Below, piece after piece: positions 8,129 through 16,115 of a DNA stretch of 22,878 bases. Source of the stretch: Bacteroidales bacterium UBA1173 (lineage in GTDB: Bacteria; Bacteroidota; Bacteroidia; Bacteroidales; F082); the NCBI GenBank assembly GCA_002311655.1, contig DBYZ01000005.1:1-22878 (forward strand), written 5' to 3'. The first letter of the stretch is position 1; every line of letters begins with the position of its first letter. The position numbers and the translations under genes are program-made. The notes beneath the pieces were generated by a model that had not been told where the DNA came from, did no database searches, and saw nothing but the letters and a program-made list of their open reading frames with translations.

Positions 8129-9364
8129 TTACTTGATTCCGAGTTTTTTTCTGATTGCCTTTGGAAGGGCGTCTTTGTGAACCACATAGTTCAAAGTCTT
8201 GTAGCGCACAAATGCCTCTGATGCATACCAGTTGCCGTTGTAGTTGCCTGCATCGCCCCATGAGTTCTTGACCATGAAGTAGACGTTGCCAATCTGGTCT
8301 TTTGCCTTGCCGTAGATCACCATGCCGTGGTCGTCGGTTGTCTCATAGTTGTTATATGCGTCGATACGGTCCTGGTCGTTGACCCAGCGCTGTGGCGTTG
8401 GTTTGCTCATAGCTTCTTTCTGGCGGTCAGCTGCGCTGAGGCCGTTCCAATGTGCGAAGTCTGTTCCTGACTTGTCGGCTGCCTGGTTCTCAAGGTCTGG
8501 AAGCACGCAAACGCCTGCCATCTTGCCTCTGAGCCAACCTCTTTCGCTGACGTCAGCACCCCAAGCGATCGGGTAGCCGTTGTCGATGGCGTTGTTCATC
8601 ACTTCCATGAACTCGTCGACTGGGAGGTTGTAAGCCTTGCCGCCACGCCAGTTGTCCTGAACCTCAATGATGAAAGGTTCATACCATGGCTGGTGTGCGA
8701 AAGAGGCGAGGTTTACATAGTCGTCCATGTTCAAGCCTGTTGATTTTGCGAACTCCATAGGAGTGTATTCCTTGCCGTTGTATTTGAACTTCTCAGGCAC
8801 ATTGCCGATGTAAGCTTCGAGGATGCCGTTGAAAGCGTTTTTCCAAAGTGGAGTGTGGTTCTCGTCGGTTCCGAGCTGAAGGGTCTTGCATTTGATGACA
8901 CCTTCAAGGAACTTGCTGCTCACTGATGTTAATTCCGAGAAATCGCTGAGGCTGTCGCCGTGCATCTGACCTGCTCTCATCTCTACATCTGGCATGAGGC
9001 CATAGTGTTTGATGGCGTAGATGACATCGCCGAATGAGCCGCCTTCTGCGTATGACACGTCGCCGTGTGTGCGGACGGTGCGGTCAGCTCTGTCCTGATA
9101 TGTTTTGTAAACGATGTACATCTCTGAGAAATCGTATTCAGGTTTGCCCATACGGAGCAATTCTGCCTCGAAGAAACCGAGTGTTGAATAGCACCAGCAT
9201 GTGCCAGCTCTGTTCTGGTCTTTCACAGATGTCACAGGTAATTCTTTGATGACTTCAAATTTGTAGCCTTCTTCTTCAGGTTTTGCGTCCTTTTCAGGAG
9301 CTTGTGCGAATGATGGCACGCTAATCAACATAGCGGCTGCCATTAAAAAGTGTTTGAATTTCAT
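8129..9364 (-). CDS. Secreted C1B-type cysteine peptidase (bleomycin hydrolase/PepC-like), copy 2
   Basis: This 411-residue protein has a signal peptide (MKFKHFLMAAAMLISVPSFA). The catalytic set of the papain superfamily is intact: oxyanion Gln50 and nucleophile Cys56 in QNRAGTCWCYS, His346 in DDHGMVIYG, and Asn367 in VKNSWG. The long insertion between Cys and His, and the length, fit family C1B (bleomycin hydrolase/aminopeptidase C) rather than plain papain. Classical C1B enzymes are cytosolic hexameric aminopeptidases; the signal peptide here points to the periplasm or outside. It is a paralogue of the gene immediately upstream, 42 bases away, and shares its architecture from the GTCWC site to NSWG. 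The mature C-terminus (KKLGIK) differs from the paralogue's. The peptide substrate is unknown. Confidence 0.87.
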   Translation of the reverse strand: MKFKHFLMAAAMLISVPSFAQAPEKDAKPEEEGYKFEVIKELPVTSVKDQNRAGTCWCYSTLGFFEAELLRMGKPEYDFSEMYIVYKTYQDRADRTVRTHGDVSYAEGGSFGDVIYAIKHYGLMPDVEMRAGQMHGDSLSDFSELTSVSSKFLEGVIKCKTLQLGTDENHTPLWKNAFNGILEAYIGNVPEKFKYNGKEYTPMEFAKSTGLNMDDYVNLASFAHQPWYEPFIIEVQDNWRGGKAYNLPVDEFMEVMNNAIDNGYPIAWGADVSERGWLRGKMAGVCVLPDLENQAADKSGTDFAHWNGLSAADRQKEAMSKPTPQRWVNDQDRIDAYNNYETTDDHGMVIYGKAKDQIGNVYFMVKNSWGDAGNYNGNWYASEAFVRYKTLNYVVHKDALPKAIRKKLGIK

Positions 9365-9406
9365 TTTGTTAATTATTTTAATTTGTTAATAATTTCTGTA
9401 TAACTA

Positions 9407-10600
9407 CTAGAAGAGTTTGCCTTTCATTGCGTCGCTGAAAGCGGCTTTGTTCACGGTGAAGAACACTGTGTGGAGCTTCACAAACTGCTCTGAGCAGTAC
9501 CAGTAGCCTTTGTATGGACCGCTTTCGCCCCATGAGTTTTTCACCTTATAATACTTGTTACCGTTCTGGTCGTGAGCGATGCCGACGATAAGCATGCTGT
9601 GGTCGTCGCCTGTGCTCCAGTCGTTGTAGGCGCGCTGGTGCATCTCCGCTGTGACTTCCTTTTCAGGCATGATGTATTCGAAAGAATATTGTTTTGCCAG
9701 CACTTCCTCATCGGTCATTTTCTTGAATGCCTTTGGGTTGCTTTCGCGGATCTTGTTGACGTCGTCTTCAGGGACGATGGCGAGACCGTCTTTGCGTGAG
9801 AAACCTTTGTCGCTGACATCCTGAGCCCAGCCAACAGTGTAGCCGTTGTTCAAGGCGTTGTCGACCTCGGCCATCATCTCGTCGAAGCCCATGTTGTATG
9901 TCATGGTGTAGGTCCAGTTGTCAGGAATCATGACGAGGAACGGCTTGTACATCTCCTGGTCCATGAATGACGAGAACTGCACGTATTCGTTGATGTCGAG
10001 AGCATATTTCTCGGCAAAAGATTTTGGAGTGTATTTCACGCCTTCGTATTCAAAATTCTCTGGGACCTCGCCGAGATATCCGTCAAGGATGCCATTCACC
10101 ACTTTCGGATATGTTTCATAGAGGATGCGGCCGTTGCTTTTCTGTGTCACCAGTCGTGCATAGCCTTCGATGACTTTCTGAAGTTCTGAGTGATTGTGTT
10201 TGTCATCGCCGATAGCCAGTCCGCTGTATGCCTCATCGGTAATCATGCCAGCATCGTTGATGGCGTAAAGCACGTCAAAAACTTCGCCGCCGCAGCTGAG
10301 GTTGGTGGCGCTGTGAAGTTTTACAAAACGGTCGAATTTTTTGGTGTAAGCCCAACGTACCGAATACATCTCCGAAAGGTTGAGTTTGACGTCGTATTTT
10401 CTGAGAATCTCAGCTTCAACGAAGCCTGTTCCGGCAAAACACCAGCATGTTCCGGATTTTGCCTGATTCTGCACAATTGTGTGAGGAGCCTCGACGTCAT
10501 CGGTAAACTGATAAACTGCTTTTTCTTCTTTTTGAGCCTGGGCTGAAATGCCAAAAATCATTGCCGTGGCTAATAAAATTAAATGTTTGAAGTTCTTCAT
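9407..10600 (-). CDS. Secreted C1B-type cysteine peptidase (bleomycin hydrolase/PepC-like), copy 1
   Basis: This is a 397-residue secreted cysteine peptidase counted from ATG 10600. The signal peptide is MKNFKHLILLATAMIFGISA. In this numbering the active-site residues are Gln46 and Cys52 (QAKSGTCWCF), His334 (DDHSMLIVG) and Asn355 (VKNSWG). It parallels the downstream copy throughout, for example TPKSFAEKY versus TPMEFAKST and DNWTYTMTYN versus DNWRGGKAYN, but the two have diverged well beyond a recent duplication. An in-frame ATG at 10618 would add six residues. I prefer 10600 because the TAnnTTTG box at 10629-10636 would leave only about five bases of leader before 10618. It is the first gene of the four-gene cluster and is divergent from the cysteate synthase-like gene. 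Confidence 0.86.
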   Translation of the reverse strand: MKNFKHLILLATAMIFGISAQAQKEEKAVYQFTDDVEAPHTIVQNQAKSGTCWCFAGTGFVEAEILRKYDVKLNLSEMYSVRWAYTKKFDRFVKLHSATNLSCGGEVFDVLYAINDAGMITDEAYSGLAIGDDKHNHSELQKVIEGYARLVTQKSNGRILYETYPKVVNGILDGYLGEVPENFEYEGVKYTPKSFAEKYALDINEYVQFSSFMDQEMYKPFLVMIPDNWTYTMTYNMGFDEMMAEVDNALNNGYTVGWAQDVSDKGFSRKDGLAIVPEDDVNKIRESNPKAFKKMTDEEVLAKQYSFEYIMPEKEVTAEMHQRAYNDWSTGDDHSMLIVGIAHDQNGNKYYKVKNSWGESGPYKGYWYCSEQFVKLHTVFFTVNKAAFSDAMKGKLF

Positions 10601-10628
10601 GGTGATAAATTTACTCATTTTCGATGCA

Positions 10629-10636
10629 CAAAGATA
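10629..10636 (-). promoter_or_regulatory. -7 promoter box (TATCTTTG) for the peptidase/porin operon
   Basis: On the minus strand the sequence reads TATCTTTG, an exact fit to the Bacteroidota -7 consensus TAnnTTTG. A TTTTG lies 25 bases upstream (10662 side), a little far for an ideal -33 element. Transcription would start near 10623, giving a leader of about 22 bases to ATG 10600. Confidence 0.55.
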
Positions 10637-10709
10637 ATAATTTATGATAAATAAATATAAACAAAAGAGAAAAATTTTATCATTTTTTTAAATTAGTAAA
10701 ATATTTTAC

Positions 10710-10717
10710 TATTTTTG
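10710..10717 (+). promoter_or_regulatory. -7 promoter box (TATTTTTG) for the cysteate synthase-like gene
   Basis: TATTTTTG at 10710-10717 fits TAnnTTTG and is followed by C. The ATG at 10742 lies 24 bases downstream, similar to the other leaders in this window. No clear TTTG -33 element is visible in the A/T-rich upstream sequence. Confidence 0.55.
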
Positions 10718-10741
10718 CAATCTTGAAATAGTGTTTTTTTT

Positions 10742-12034
10742 ATGACGTTTAAAGCAACAAAATATCAGGTGAAATGCGTCGCTGACGGACGCGTTTGTGA
10801 AGATTCAGGATGGATGCTCGATTTTCCTAATAGCGATAAGCCGAGTTTGATTCGTGCTATTTATGAGAAGAAACAACTTGAGGTAAAAGAGGAGAACGGC
10901 GGACTGTACCGTTTTGCCGACTGGATGCCTCTGAAACATATTTTGAAAAACGCTTCATGTCCTGTTACCTATAAAAGTGAAAATCTTGCTAAGAAGCTGG
11001 GACTGAATAACTTATATGTAACTTTCAACGGGTATTATCCGGCGATTGGCGCCAAGATGCGTACCTGTTCTTTCAAGGAGACAGAGGCATATTCGGTGTG
11101 CGGACGTCTCAGTGATGAACTGCGCAATCAGGTGATGGTGGTGTCGTCGGCGGGCAACACAGCGCGAGCTTTCGCCCAGGTGTGTTCCGACAACAACATC
11201 AAGCTTTTGCTGACGGTTCCTGAGGATAACATCGACGCTTTGTGGTTCGAGAAGCCTTTGAACCCTTGCGTGAAACTACTCTGCACTGAGCATGGAAGCG
11301 ATTATTTCGACGCGATTAATTTAGGAAATATCGTGTGCGAGATGGACGGGTACTTTGCCGAGGGCGGCGCCAAGAATATCGCGCGTCGTGACGGCATGAG
11401 CACCACCATGATGTCGGCGGTGACATTCATCGGACGCATTCCGGATTATTATTTCCAGGCTGTGGGAAGCGGTACAGGTGCCATCGCGGCATGGGAAGCT
11501 AACTTGCGTTTCATCGAGGACGGAAGATTCGGCTCGAACAAGGCAAAACTGTATGTTTCACAGAACAAGCCGTTTACCCCGATGTACGACGCTTGGAAGG
11601 CGAAGTCGAGAGCTATGTTGCCTTACGATGCTGATCAGGCTCGAAAAGACGCGAGCGAGATTTGCGCTAAGGTCTTGTCAAACCGCAAGCCGCCTTATTC
11701 ATTGGCTGGCGGACTTTATGACGCTATGGTCGATACCGACGGCGACTTCTTCGCTGTAACTAATGACGAGGCTCAGAAGGCTTGCGATATGTTTAAGGAA
11801 CTCGAGGGTATCGACATCTATCATGCAGCAGGTGTGGCAACGGCATCACTCATCCAAGCTGTTGAAAACAAACAAGTTAAAGCCGACGATGTCATCATGC
11901 TCAATATCACCGGTGGCGGCGAGGCATTGTTCAAAGAACATAACGATGTTTGGTATTTGAAACCGGACAAGGTGTTTAGCGTGAACGCTAGTAAAGACGA
12001 AATTAAGGAGTTTGCTAAAGGTTTGGTTTTTTAG
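10742..12034 (+). CDS. Cysteate synthase-like PLP enzyme (threonine synthase fold)
   Basis: This 430-residue cytosolic enzyme is of the threonine synthase/fold-type II PLP group. The PLP lysine is probably K112 in KMRTCSFKE, the position of GSFKD in threonine synthase. SSAGNTARAFA (135-145) supplies the asparagine that contacts the cofactor ring, GSGTGAIAAWEA forms the phosphate-binding glycine loop, and NITGGGEALF lies near the C-terminus. Overall layout and length fit the cysteate synthase group, which makes L-cysteate from O-phosphoserine and sulfite in methanogen coenzyme M synthesis. Bacteroidota homologues are candidates for supplying cysteate to sulfonolipids. The short N-terminal region with KCVADGRVCEDSGWMLDF resembles the Cys-containing lead-in of this family. 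It stands alone on its strand, so partner genes are elsewhere. A divergent threonine synthase-like role is the main alternative. Confidence 0.78.
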   Translation: MTFKATKYQVKCVADGRVCEDSGWMLDFPNSDKPSLIRAIYEKKQLEVKEENGGLYRFADWMPLKHILKNASCPVTYKSENLAKKLGLNNLYVTFNGYYPAIGAKMRTCSFKETEAYSVCGRLSDELRNQVMVVSSAGNTARAFAQVCSDNNIKLLLTVPEDNIDALWFEKPLNPCVKLLCTEHGSDYFDAINLGNIVCEMDGYFAEGGAKNIARRDGMSTTMMSAVTFIGRIPDYYFQAVGSGTGAIAAWEANLRFIEDGRFGSNKAKLYVSQNKPFTPMYDAWKAKSRAMLPYDADQARKDASEICAKVLSNRKPPYSLAGGLYDAMVDTDGDFFAVTNDEAQKACDMFKELEGIDIYHAAGVATASLIQAVENKQVKADDVIMLNITGGGEALFKEHNDVWYLKPDKVFSVNASKDEIKEFAKGLVF

Positions 12035-12139
12035 TCTTTAGTCGCTAGTCTTTAGTCTTTAGAAAATTGCAAAATTAAAAGGTCTCCCGATTCGAGAGAC
12101 CTTTTTTTCTAACGACTAGCGACTAAAAACTAGTGACTA
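12032..12139. repeat. Repeat-flanked convergent intergenic region (TAGTC repeats)
   Basis: Both sides of the terminator are built from short TAGTC-type repeats. The 12-mer TAGTCGCTAGTC (12039-12050) has its exact reverse complement at 12114-12125. Further TAGTCTTT-like units lie at 12032-12062 and ACTAGTGACTA-like units near 12129-12139. The arms overlap the stop codons of both convergent genes. The region could fold into a larger cruciform around the terminator stem. Confidence 0.7.
12077..12108. terminator. Bidirectional terminator between convergent genes
   Basis: The stem AAAAGGTCTC (12077-12086) pairs perfectly with GAGACCTTTT (12096-12105) around a nine-base loop. Seven Ts run at 12102-12108 on the plus strand, and TTTTAATTTT follows the stem on the minus strand. 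It should stop both the cysteate synthase-like transcript and the T9SS-protein transcript. Confidence 0.88.
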
Positions 12140-14161
12140 TTTCTTCACAACTTTATTAACTGTTGCGTTTCCATTGATATCAATGATTTTTACCATGTAA
12201 ACGCCTGTTGTGAGCTCGCTCATGTTGACGTTGACATTGTTTGAGTCGGCTTTGACTGACATCACTTTCTGACCGCAGATGTTGTAAACCTCAACCATGT
12301 TAATCTCGTCACCACAAATTGTGATGTTGCTGTTGGTCGGGTTAGGATAGATGCTATAAGCATTCTCCTGAGCCTCAGCGACTGAGGTGTGGTCTTGGTA
12401 ATTGACACCCTTGGCGATCTTCACTGAAGTCATTTCGTTTGCATAAAGTGCTTCAACTGCAAAGGCATAGAAACCGTAATCGCACTCGTATGTTAATGAA
12501 GTCTCTGTAATGTTCTCTGCGCAGAGTACACCGTTAAGATAGACGTTGTAAGCTACAGCGTTGCCGCCTTCCGGTGCATCCCATGTAAGAGTGAGTCCGC
12601 CTTCACCTTCTTCAATTGCGAAATTCTGCACTGGATATGGGTGGATGTCGGTGTATTCATACATGAAGTGGCTGTTGAGGACCTCTTGTGAAGCCATGTT
12701 CTGGATCCATGCTGATACTTCGAGGTCGCTCATTTCCTCAACGTGTGTGCCTGCCATGTTCTGTGTCCACTCAAAGTGCTGGCATTCACCTGCAGGGATG
12801 TTGAGTGCGTCGCCTGATGGGTCGGTCAAGAACTTCATGAAGACATGGTGGAATGAGGTCTCGCCGTTTGTGCCGACGTTGCCGTGAGTCTCTTTTTCAT
12901 TGACTGTCACGAAGGCTTTTTCAGTTGTCATATTGTAATATGCCATGAAATCGACCTTAACGGTGATGTTGTTGCCGTCAACGTTGAATGAACCTCTCAC
13001 ATCTGCGAAAGAAGGTGTGTTGTAGTGTGAATCCAGTTGAGCCTGAGAAACTGATGTTGCACCGAGGTTAGTTCCTTCGAGGACCACGTTCGGCACTGCG
13101 TTAACGCCGTAGAACAGTCTTCTCACGCCGCCTTCTTCTGTGTAATATGGGTCACCGTTGCCTGGCCAGTTCATCTGATATTTTGTGTAGGTGAATTTGC
13201 CTGGGTTGTTGTTTGTGAGGTTGCCCATTGTGGTGTTCACGCTGACGCATGGACCGCATGTTGAGCTTGAGAAATGCTCAATCATAGGGATGCGCTGTGT
13301 CTCGCCAAGAGCCACGTTGACTGTCTTCTCCAGTGTGTTGTTTGAAGGATCGTTGTCGTCGCCGCCGTTCACTGCAAGGATGCTGACTGTGAAGTTGAAT
13401 GAACCTGGCTGTAATGTTGCAGGCATTGCGAAGGTGAACTGCTGTGTTGCCAATGATGCCAATGTCACATCAAAAACTTCTTCAACAGGTTCTTCTTCGT
13501 TGACCTGATAGCCAACTGTGAACTGGTTGATTGTCTCAGCGCCTTTGTTCTGAACAGTGAATGATACTGATGCATCACCGGCACCCATGGTGCTGTTCAT
13601 GTCGATGCTGTTCAAAGCGAGGTCGAGGTTTTCCATTGAGAAGATCTCGATGTCGTCGAAATACCAGTTGTTGATGTTGTAGCTGTTGCCAGTGTAGAAA
13701 ATGCAGAAGTTCACGTTGCTGTTGCCCATGTCAGCTGTTGAGATTTCCTGGTTGACAACCCAAGAGTTTGATGAGCTGTAGGTCTGTGACCATGCTTCAT
13801 TCCAGGTGTTGCCACCATCTGATGATGTGGCGATGCCGAGTGTGTGGCCGCCTGAGTAGTTGTCGAGAGCATGTTTGAAGCTGACCACTACGCTTGAAAC
13901 GCCTGTAAGGTCAACGGCTGGCATAACCATGCGTGATGTTCCGTTGAACTGTGGGCTCCATACGAGGACGAGCTCGTTGGCTTCGCCGCCAGCGTTCTGT
14001 GTGGCTGAAATACCCCAGTTTTGGGTGCCTGAGCCTGCCACTTGCCATCCTGAAGGTGCTGATGAGCTATTGAAATGCTCACTGATGAATGTTGTTCTTG
14101 TCTGTGCGAATACTGATACTGACATCAATATTGCAGCAATGAATAATAAAGTTTTCTTCAT
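12137..14161 (-). CDS. T9SS-exported protein with Omp28/thioredoxin-like domain
   Basis: This 674-residue multidomain protein has a Sec signal peptide (cleavage near 20). An N-terminal jelly-roll of the choice-of-anchor J type follows (about 22-176, with SEHFNSSSAPSGWQ and NNWYFDDIEIF). A CARDB-like beta domain spans about 178-287. A thioredoxin-like Omp28-related domain covers about 290-500, with the redox motif CGPC at 302-305 (MIEHFSSSTCGPC) and a probable cis-proline P357 in NAVPNVV. A fibronectin type III-like module (about 508-590) and a type IX sorting domain (about 600-674, SIYPNPTNSNITI and ending VNKVVKK) complete it. It should cross the outer membrane through T9SS and be released or attached at the surface. 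Whether the CGPC site is catalytic or structural is open. A -7 box at 14188-14195 suggests it has its own promoter. Confidence 0.88.
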   Translation of the reverse strand: MKKTLLFIAAILMSVSVFAQTRTTFISEHFNSSSAPSGWQVAGSGTQNWGISATQNAGGEANELVLVWSPQFNGTSRMVMPAVDLTGVSSVVVSFKHALDNYSGGHTLGIATSSDGGNTWNEAWSQTYSSSNSWVVNQEISTADMGNSNVNFCIFYTGNSYNINNWYFDDIEIFSMENLDLALNSIDMNSTMGAGDASVSFTVQNKGAETINQFTVGYQVNEEEPVEEVFDVTLASLATQQFTFAMPATLQPGSFNFTVSILAVNGGDDNDPSNNTLEKTVNVALGETQRIPMIEHFSSSTCGPCVSVNTTMGNLTNNNPGKFTYTKYQMNWPGNGDPYYTEEGGVRRLFYGVNAVPNVVLEGTNLGATSVSQAQLDSHYNTPSFADVRGSFNVDGNNITVKVDFMAYYNMTTEKAFVTVNEKETHGNVGTNGETSFHHVFMKFLTDPSGDALNIPAGECQHFEWTQNMAGTHVEEMSDLEVSAWIQNMASQEVLNSHFMYEYTDIHPYPVQNFAIEEGEGGLTLTWDAPEGGNAVAYNVYLNGVLCAENITETSLTYECDYGFYAFAVEALYANEMTSVKIAKGVNYQDHTSVAEAQENAYSIYPNPTNSNITICGDEINMVEVYNICGQKVMSVKADSNNVNVNMSELTTGVYMVKIIDINGNATVNKVVKK

Positions 14162-14187
14162 ACGATAATTATTTAAAGTTTACGTTG

Positions 14188-14195
14188 CAAATATA
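14188..14195 (-). promoter_or_regulatory. -7 promoter box (TATATTTG) for the T9SS protein gene
   Basis: The minus strand reads TATATTTG, then C, matching TAnnTTTG, 26 bases before the ATG at 14161. It lies directly after the repeat-rich hairpin that ends the upstream gene. No distinct -33 TTTG is visible because the preceding bases are the heptamer repeats. Confidence 0.55.
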
Positions 14196-14200
14196 CAAAA

Positions 14201-14276
14201 AGTTTGAAGTTTTGAGTTTGAAGTTTGAAGTTTTTTTTCATTCTAAACTCCAAACTCCACACTTCAAACTTCACAC
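14201..14276 (-). terminator. Imperfect hairpin built from GAAGTTT/AAACTTC repeats
   Basis: The left half (14201-14233) is made of GAAGTTT units and the right half (14244-14276) of AAACT(T/C)C-type units, so the halves are roughly complementary around a short loop with an eight-T run (14231-14238). On the minus strand the structure begins immediately after the carboxyltransferase stop codon (14277-14279) and is followed by a short T run, so it probably works as that gene's terminator. The same heptamer reappears inside the amidohydrolase gene at 16346-16371. Confidence 0.6.
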
Positions 14277-16043
14277 TTATTTTTCAATAAATGCCAAAAT
14301 GTCACCTTTTTTCACATTCTTTCCTTGTTCGGCGATGACTTCAACGAGCTTGCCGCTCCAGTTGGTCTTCACTTCCTGAGGTGCGTAAGGTGTCTGGATG
14401 TAGCAGAAGGTGTCGCCTTCGTTGTACTTGGTGCCTGTTGCTGGTGCCATCGACTTGTCGTATGCGTCGAGTTCCCAGATGACTTGACCGCTTGTCGGTG
14501 CGGTGACTGTCTCGGCGTTCGGATGACGCATCTTGCGGAGATCGTCGATGTTAACGGTCATGCCGCTCTTCTCGGCCTTAGCCTGCATCTTTGCCTCAAG
14601 TTCCTGGTTGAAACGGCGTTTTGCCTCGCCAGACTTGTATTCACGATACTGTTTCTCGTGCATTGCGAACTCGAACAATTCTTCGTCGTCCTGACCGCGG
14701 TCCCAGCCTTCTTTTTCCATCATCTCGATGAAATGAGGCAGTGCGTCAGGGTAGTTGTCCTGCGGGTTGCCGGTGAAGAACTCGAAGCCTTTCTTCTTGG
14801 CGAGTTCCACAATCTCAGGTGCCAAAGTGCCTGGGAGTTTTCCAGCCTTGCCAAGAATCATGTCCCATGCGGCAGGGTCGATGGATGTCTCATAACGAGG
14901 CTCGCCCTTGCTCAACGCGAAGAGGTTCATCAAAGCGATGTTCTTGGTGTACTGGCTGAACGGCGTCACTAATGGCGGGTTGCCGAGTTTAGGCCAGATA
15001 TCCTGCACTTCCTGGAACAGCTCGACGAGCATCTCGTCCTCTGAAAGCTCCGGAAGGCCTTGATTCTTACGGTTCATGTTGATGGCTGCGTGTACCGGCT
15101 TGAGGTCGGCCATGAGTGAGCCCATCATGCCGCCAGGGAGTCCGCAACCAAGCAATAATGAGTTGATGTAACGGTTACGTGGGTCGATCCAGTAGCCGAG
15201 GAAGTCGTCGATGAAGCTCTGTGTCATGCTGCGGGCAGCCATGTAGGTCTTCATGTCGATGTCTTTCACGAGGAAACCTGCGTCTTTCAACATTGCCTGC
15301 ACGCTGATGACGTCAGGATGGACGGTGCCCCATGAAAGCGGCTCCATTGCCACGTCGACGTAGTCGCAGCCGGCTTTGCAGACCTCGAGCATTGATGCCA
15401 TCGAGAGGCCTGGGGTGGTGTGACCGTGGTACTGCACCTTGATTTCCGGGTGCTGAGTCTTGATATGGTTCACGATCTTGCCTAAAGAGACAGGACGACC
15501 GACGCCTGCCATGTCTTTCAAAGCGATTTCCTTTGCGCCAGCGGCGATGAGTTCATCAGCCATCTTGCAGTAATACTCGGCGGTATGAACCTGTGAGTAT
15601 GTGATACTCATGGCAGCCTGCGAAATCATTCCTGCTTCGTTTGCCCACTGAATCGATGGGATGATGTTACGCACGTCGTTCAGTCCGCAGAAGATACGTG
15701 TGATGTCTACGCCTTGGGCTTTCTTCACCTTGTACATCAGCTGACGCACGTCGGCAGGTACCGGGTTCATTCTCAATGCGTTGAGAGCACGGTCGAGCAT
15801 GTGACACTCGATTCCGCCCTTGTGCAAAGCTGCTGTGAATGCTCTTACCGACGGGTTCGGGTTCTCGCCATAAAGCAGGTTGACCTGTTCGGCGGCACCG
15901 CCGTTGGTCTCAACTCTGTCAAAGCAACCCATTTCGATGATGAGCGGTGCAATCTTTTCAAGCTGGTCCTTGCGAGGCACATATTTGCCTGAACTCTGCC
16001 ACATGTCGCGGTAGACAAGACTAAATTTAACTTCTTTTTTCAT
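14277..16043 (-). CDS. Oxaloacetate decarboxylase/pyruvate carboxylase-B type carboxyltransferase with biotin-less C-terminal domain
   Basis: This 588-residue protein has a carboxyltransferase TIM barrel (about 5-300), a PYC_OADA-type middle region and a C-terminal biotinyl-like beta domain (about 510-588). Catalytic features of the barrel are present: R12, D13 and Q16 in YRDMWQSS, the lysine normally carbamylated (K176 in ALKDMAG), and metal-site H206 and H208 in YHGHTTPG. PGGMMGSL is the usual glycine-rich loop. The C-terminal domain has the expected GDTFCYI and GKNVKKGDILAFI strands, but the biotin site AMKM is replaced: aligned without gaps, Y553 in QTPYAPQEVK occupies the biotinyl-lysine position. 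The protein therefore cannot carry biotin itself in the usual way. No separate biotin carrier or membrane decarboxylase subunit lies nearby. It may work with a carrier elsewhere or have another role. Confidence 0.82.
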   Translation of the reverse strand: MKKEVKFSLVYRDMWQSSGKYVPRKDQLEKIAPLIIEMGCFDRVETNGGAAEQVNLLYGENPNPSVRAFTAALHKGGIECHMLDRALNALRMNPVPADVRQLMYKVKKAQGVDITRIFCGLNDVRNIIPSIQWANEAGMISQAAMSITYSQVHTAEYYCKMADELIAAGAKEIALKDMAGVGRPVSLGKIVNHIKTQHPEIKVQYHGHTTPGLSMASMLEVCKAGCDYVDVAMEPLSWGTVHPDVISVQAMLKDAGFLVKDIDMKTYMAARSMTQSFIDDFLGYWIDPRNRYINSLLLGCGLPGGMMGSLMADLKPVHAAINMNRKNQGLPELSEDEMLVELFQEVQDIWPKLGNPPLVTPFSQYTKNIALMNLFALSKGEPRYETSIDPAAWDMILGKAGKLPGTLAPEIVELAKKKGFEFFTGNPQDNYPDALPHFIEMMEKEGWDRGQDDEELFEFAMHEKQYREYKSGEAKRRFNQELEAKMQAKAEKSGMTVNIDDLRKMRHPNAETVTAPTSGQVIWELDAYDKSMAPATGTKYNEGDTFCYIQTPYAPQEVKTNWSGKLVEVIAEQGKNVKKGDILAFIEK

Positions 16044-16094
16044 GTTCGTTTCCTTTTATATGTATTTATTTTTTAACTCTTTTAAATGGGAGTG

Positions 16095-16102
16095 CAAAGG
16101 TA
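16095..16102 (-). promoter_or_regulatory. -7 promoter box (TACCTTTG) for the carboxyltransferase gene
   Basis: The minus strand reads TACCTTTG, matching TAnnTTTG. A TTTTTTG ends 21 bases upstream (16124-16130), a good spacing for a -33 element. The start codon at 16043 lies about 50 bases downstream. This is the best-formed promoter in the window, and its -33 element abuts the divergent gene's -7 box. Confidence 0.6.
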
Positions 16103-16115
16103 CTAAAATTTTTTT

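Noticed and set aside
14325..14972. 215-codon open frame antisense to the carboxyltransferase
   Set aside because: The sense frame has conserved motifs through this stretch; the antisense protein has biased, unrecognisable composition.
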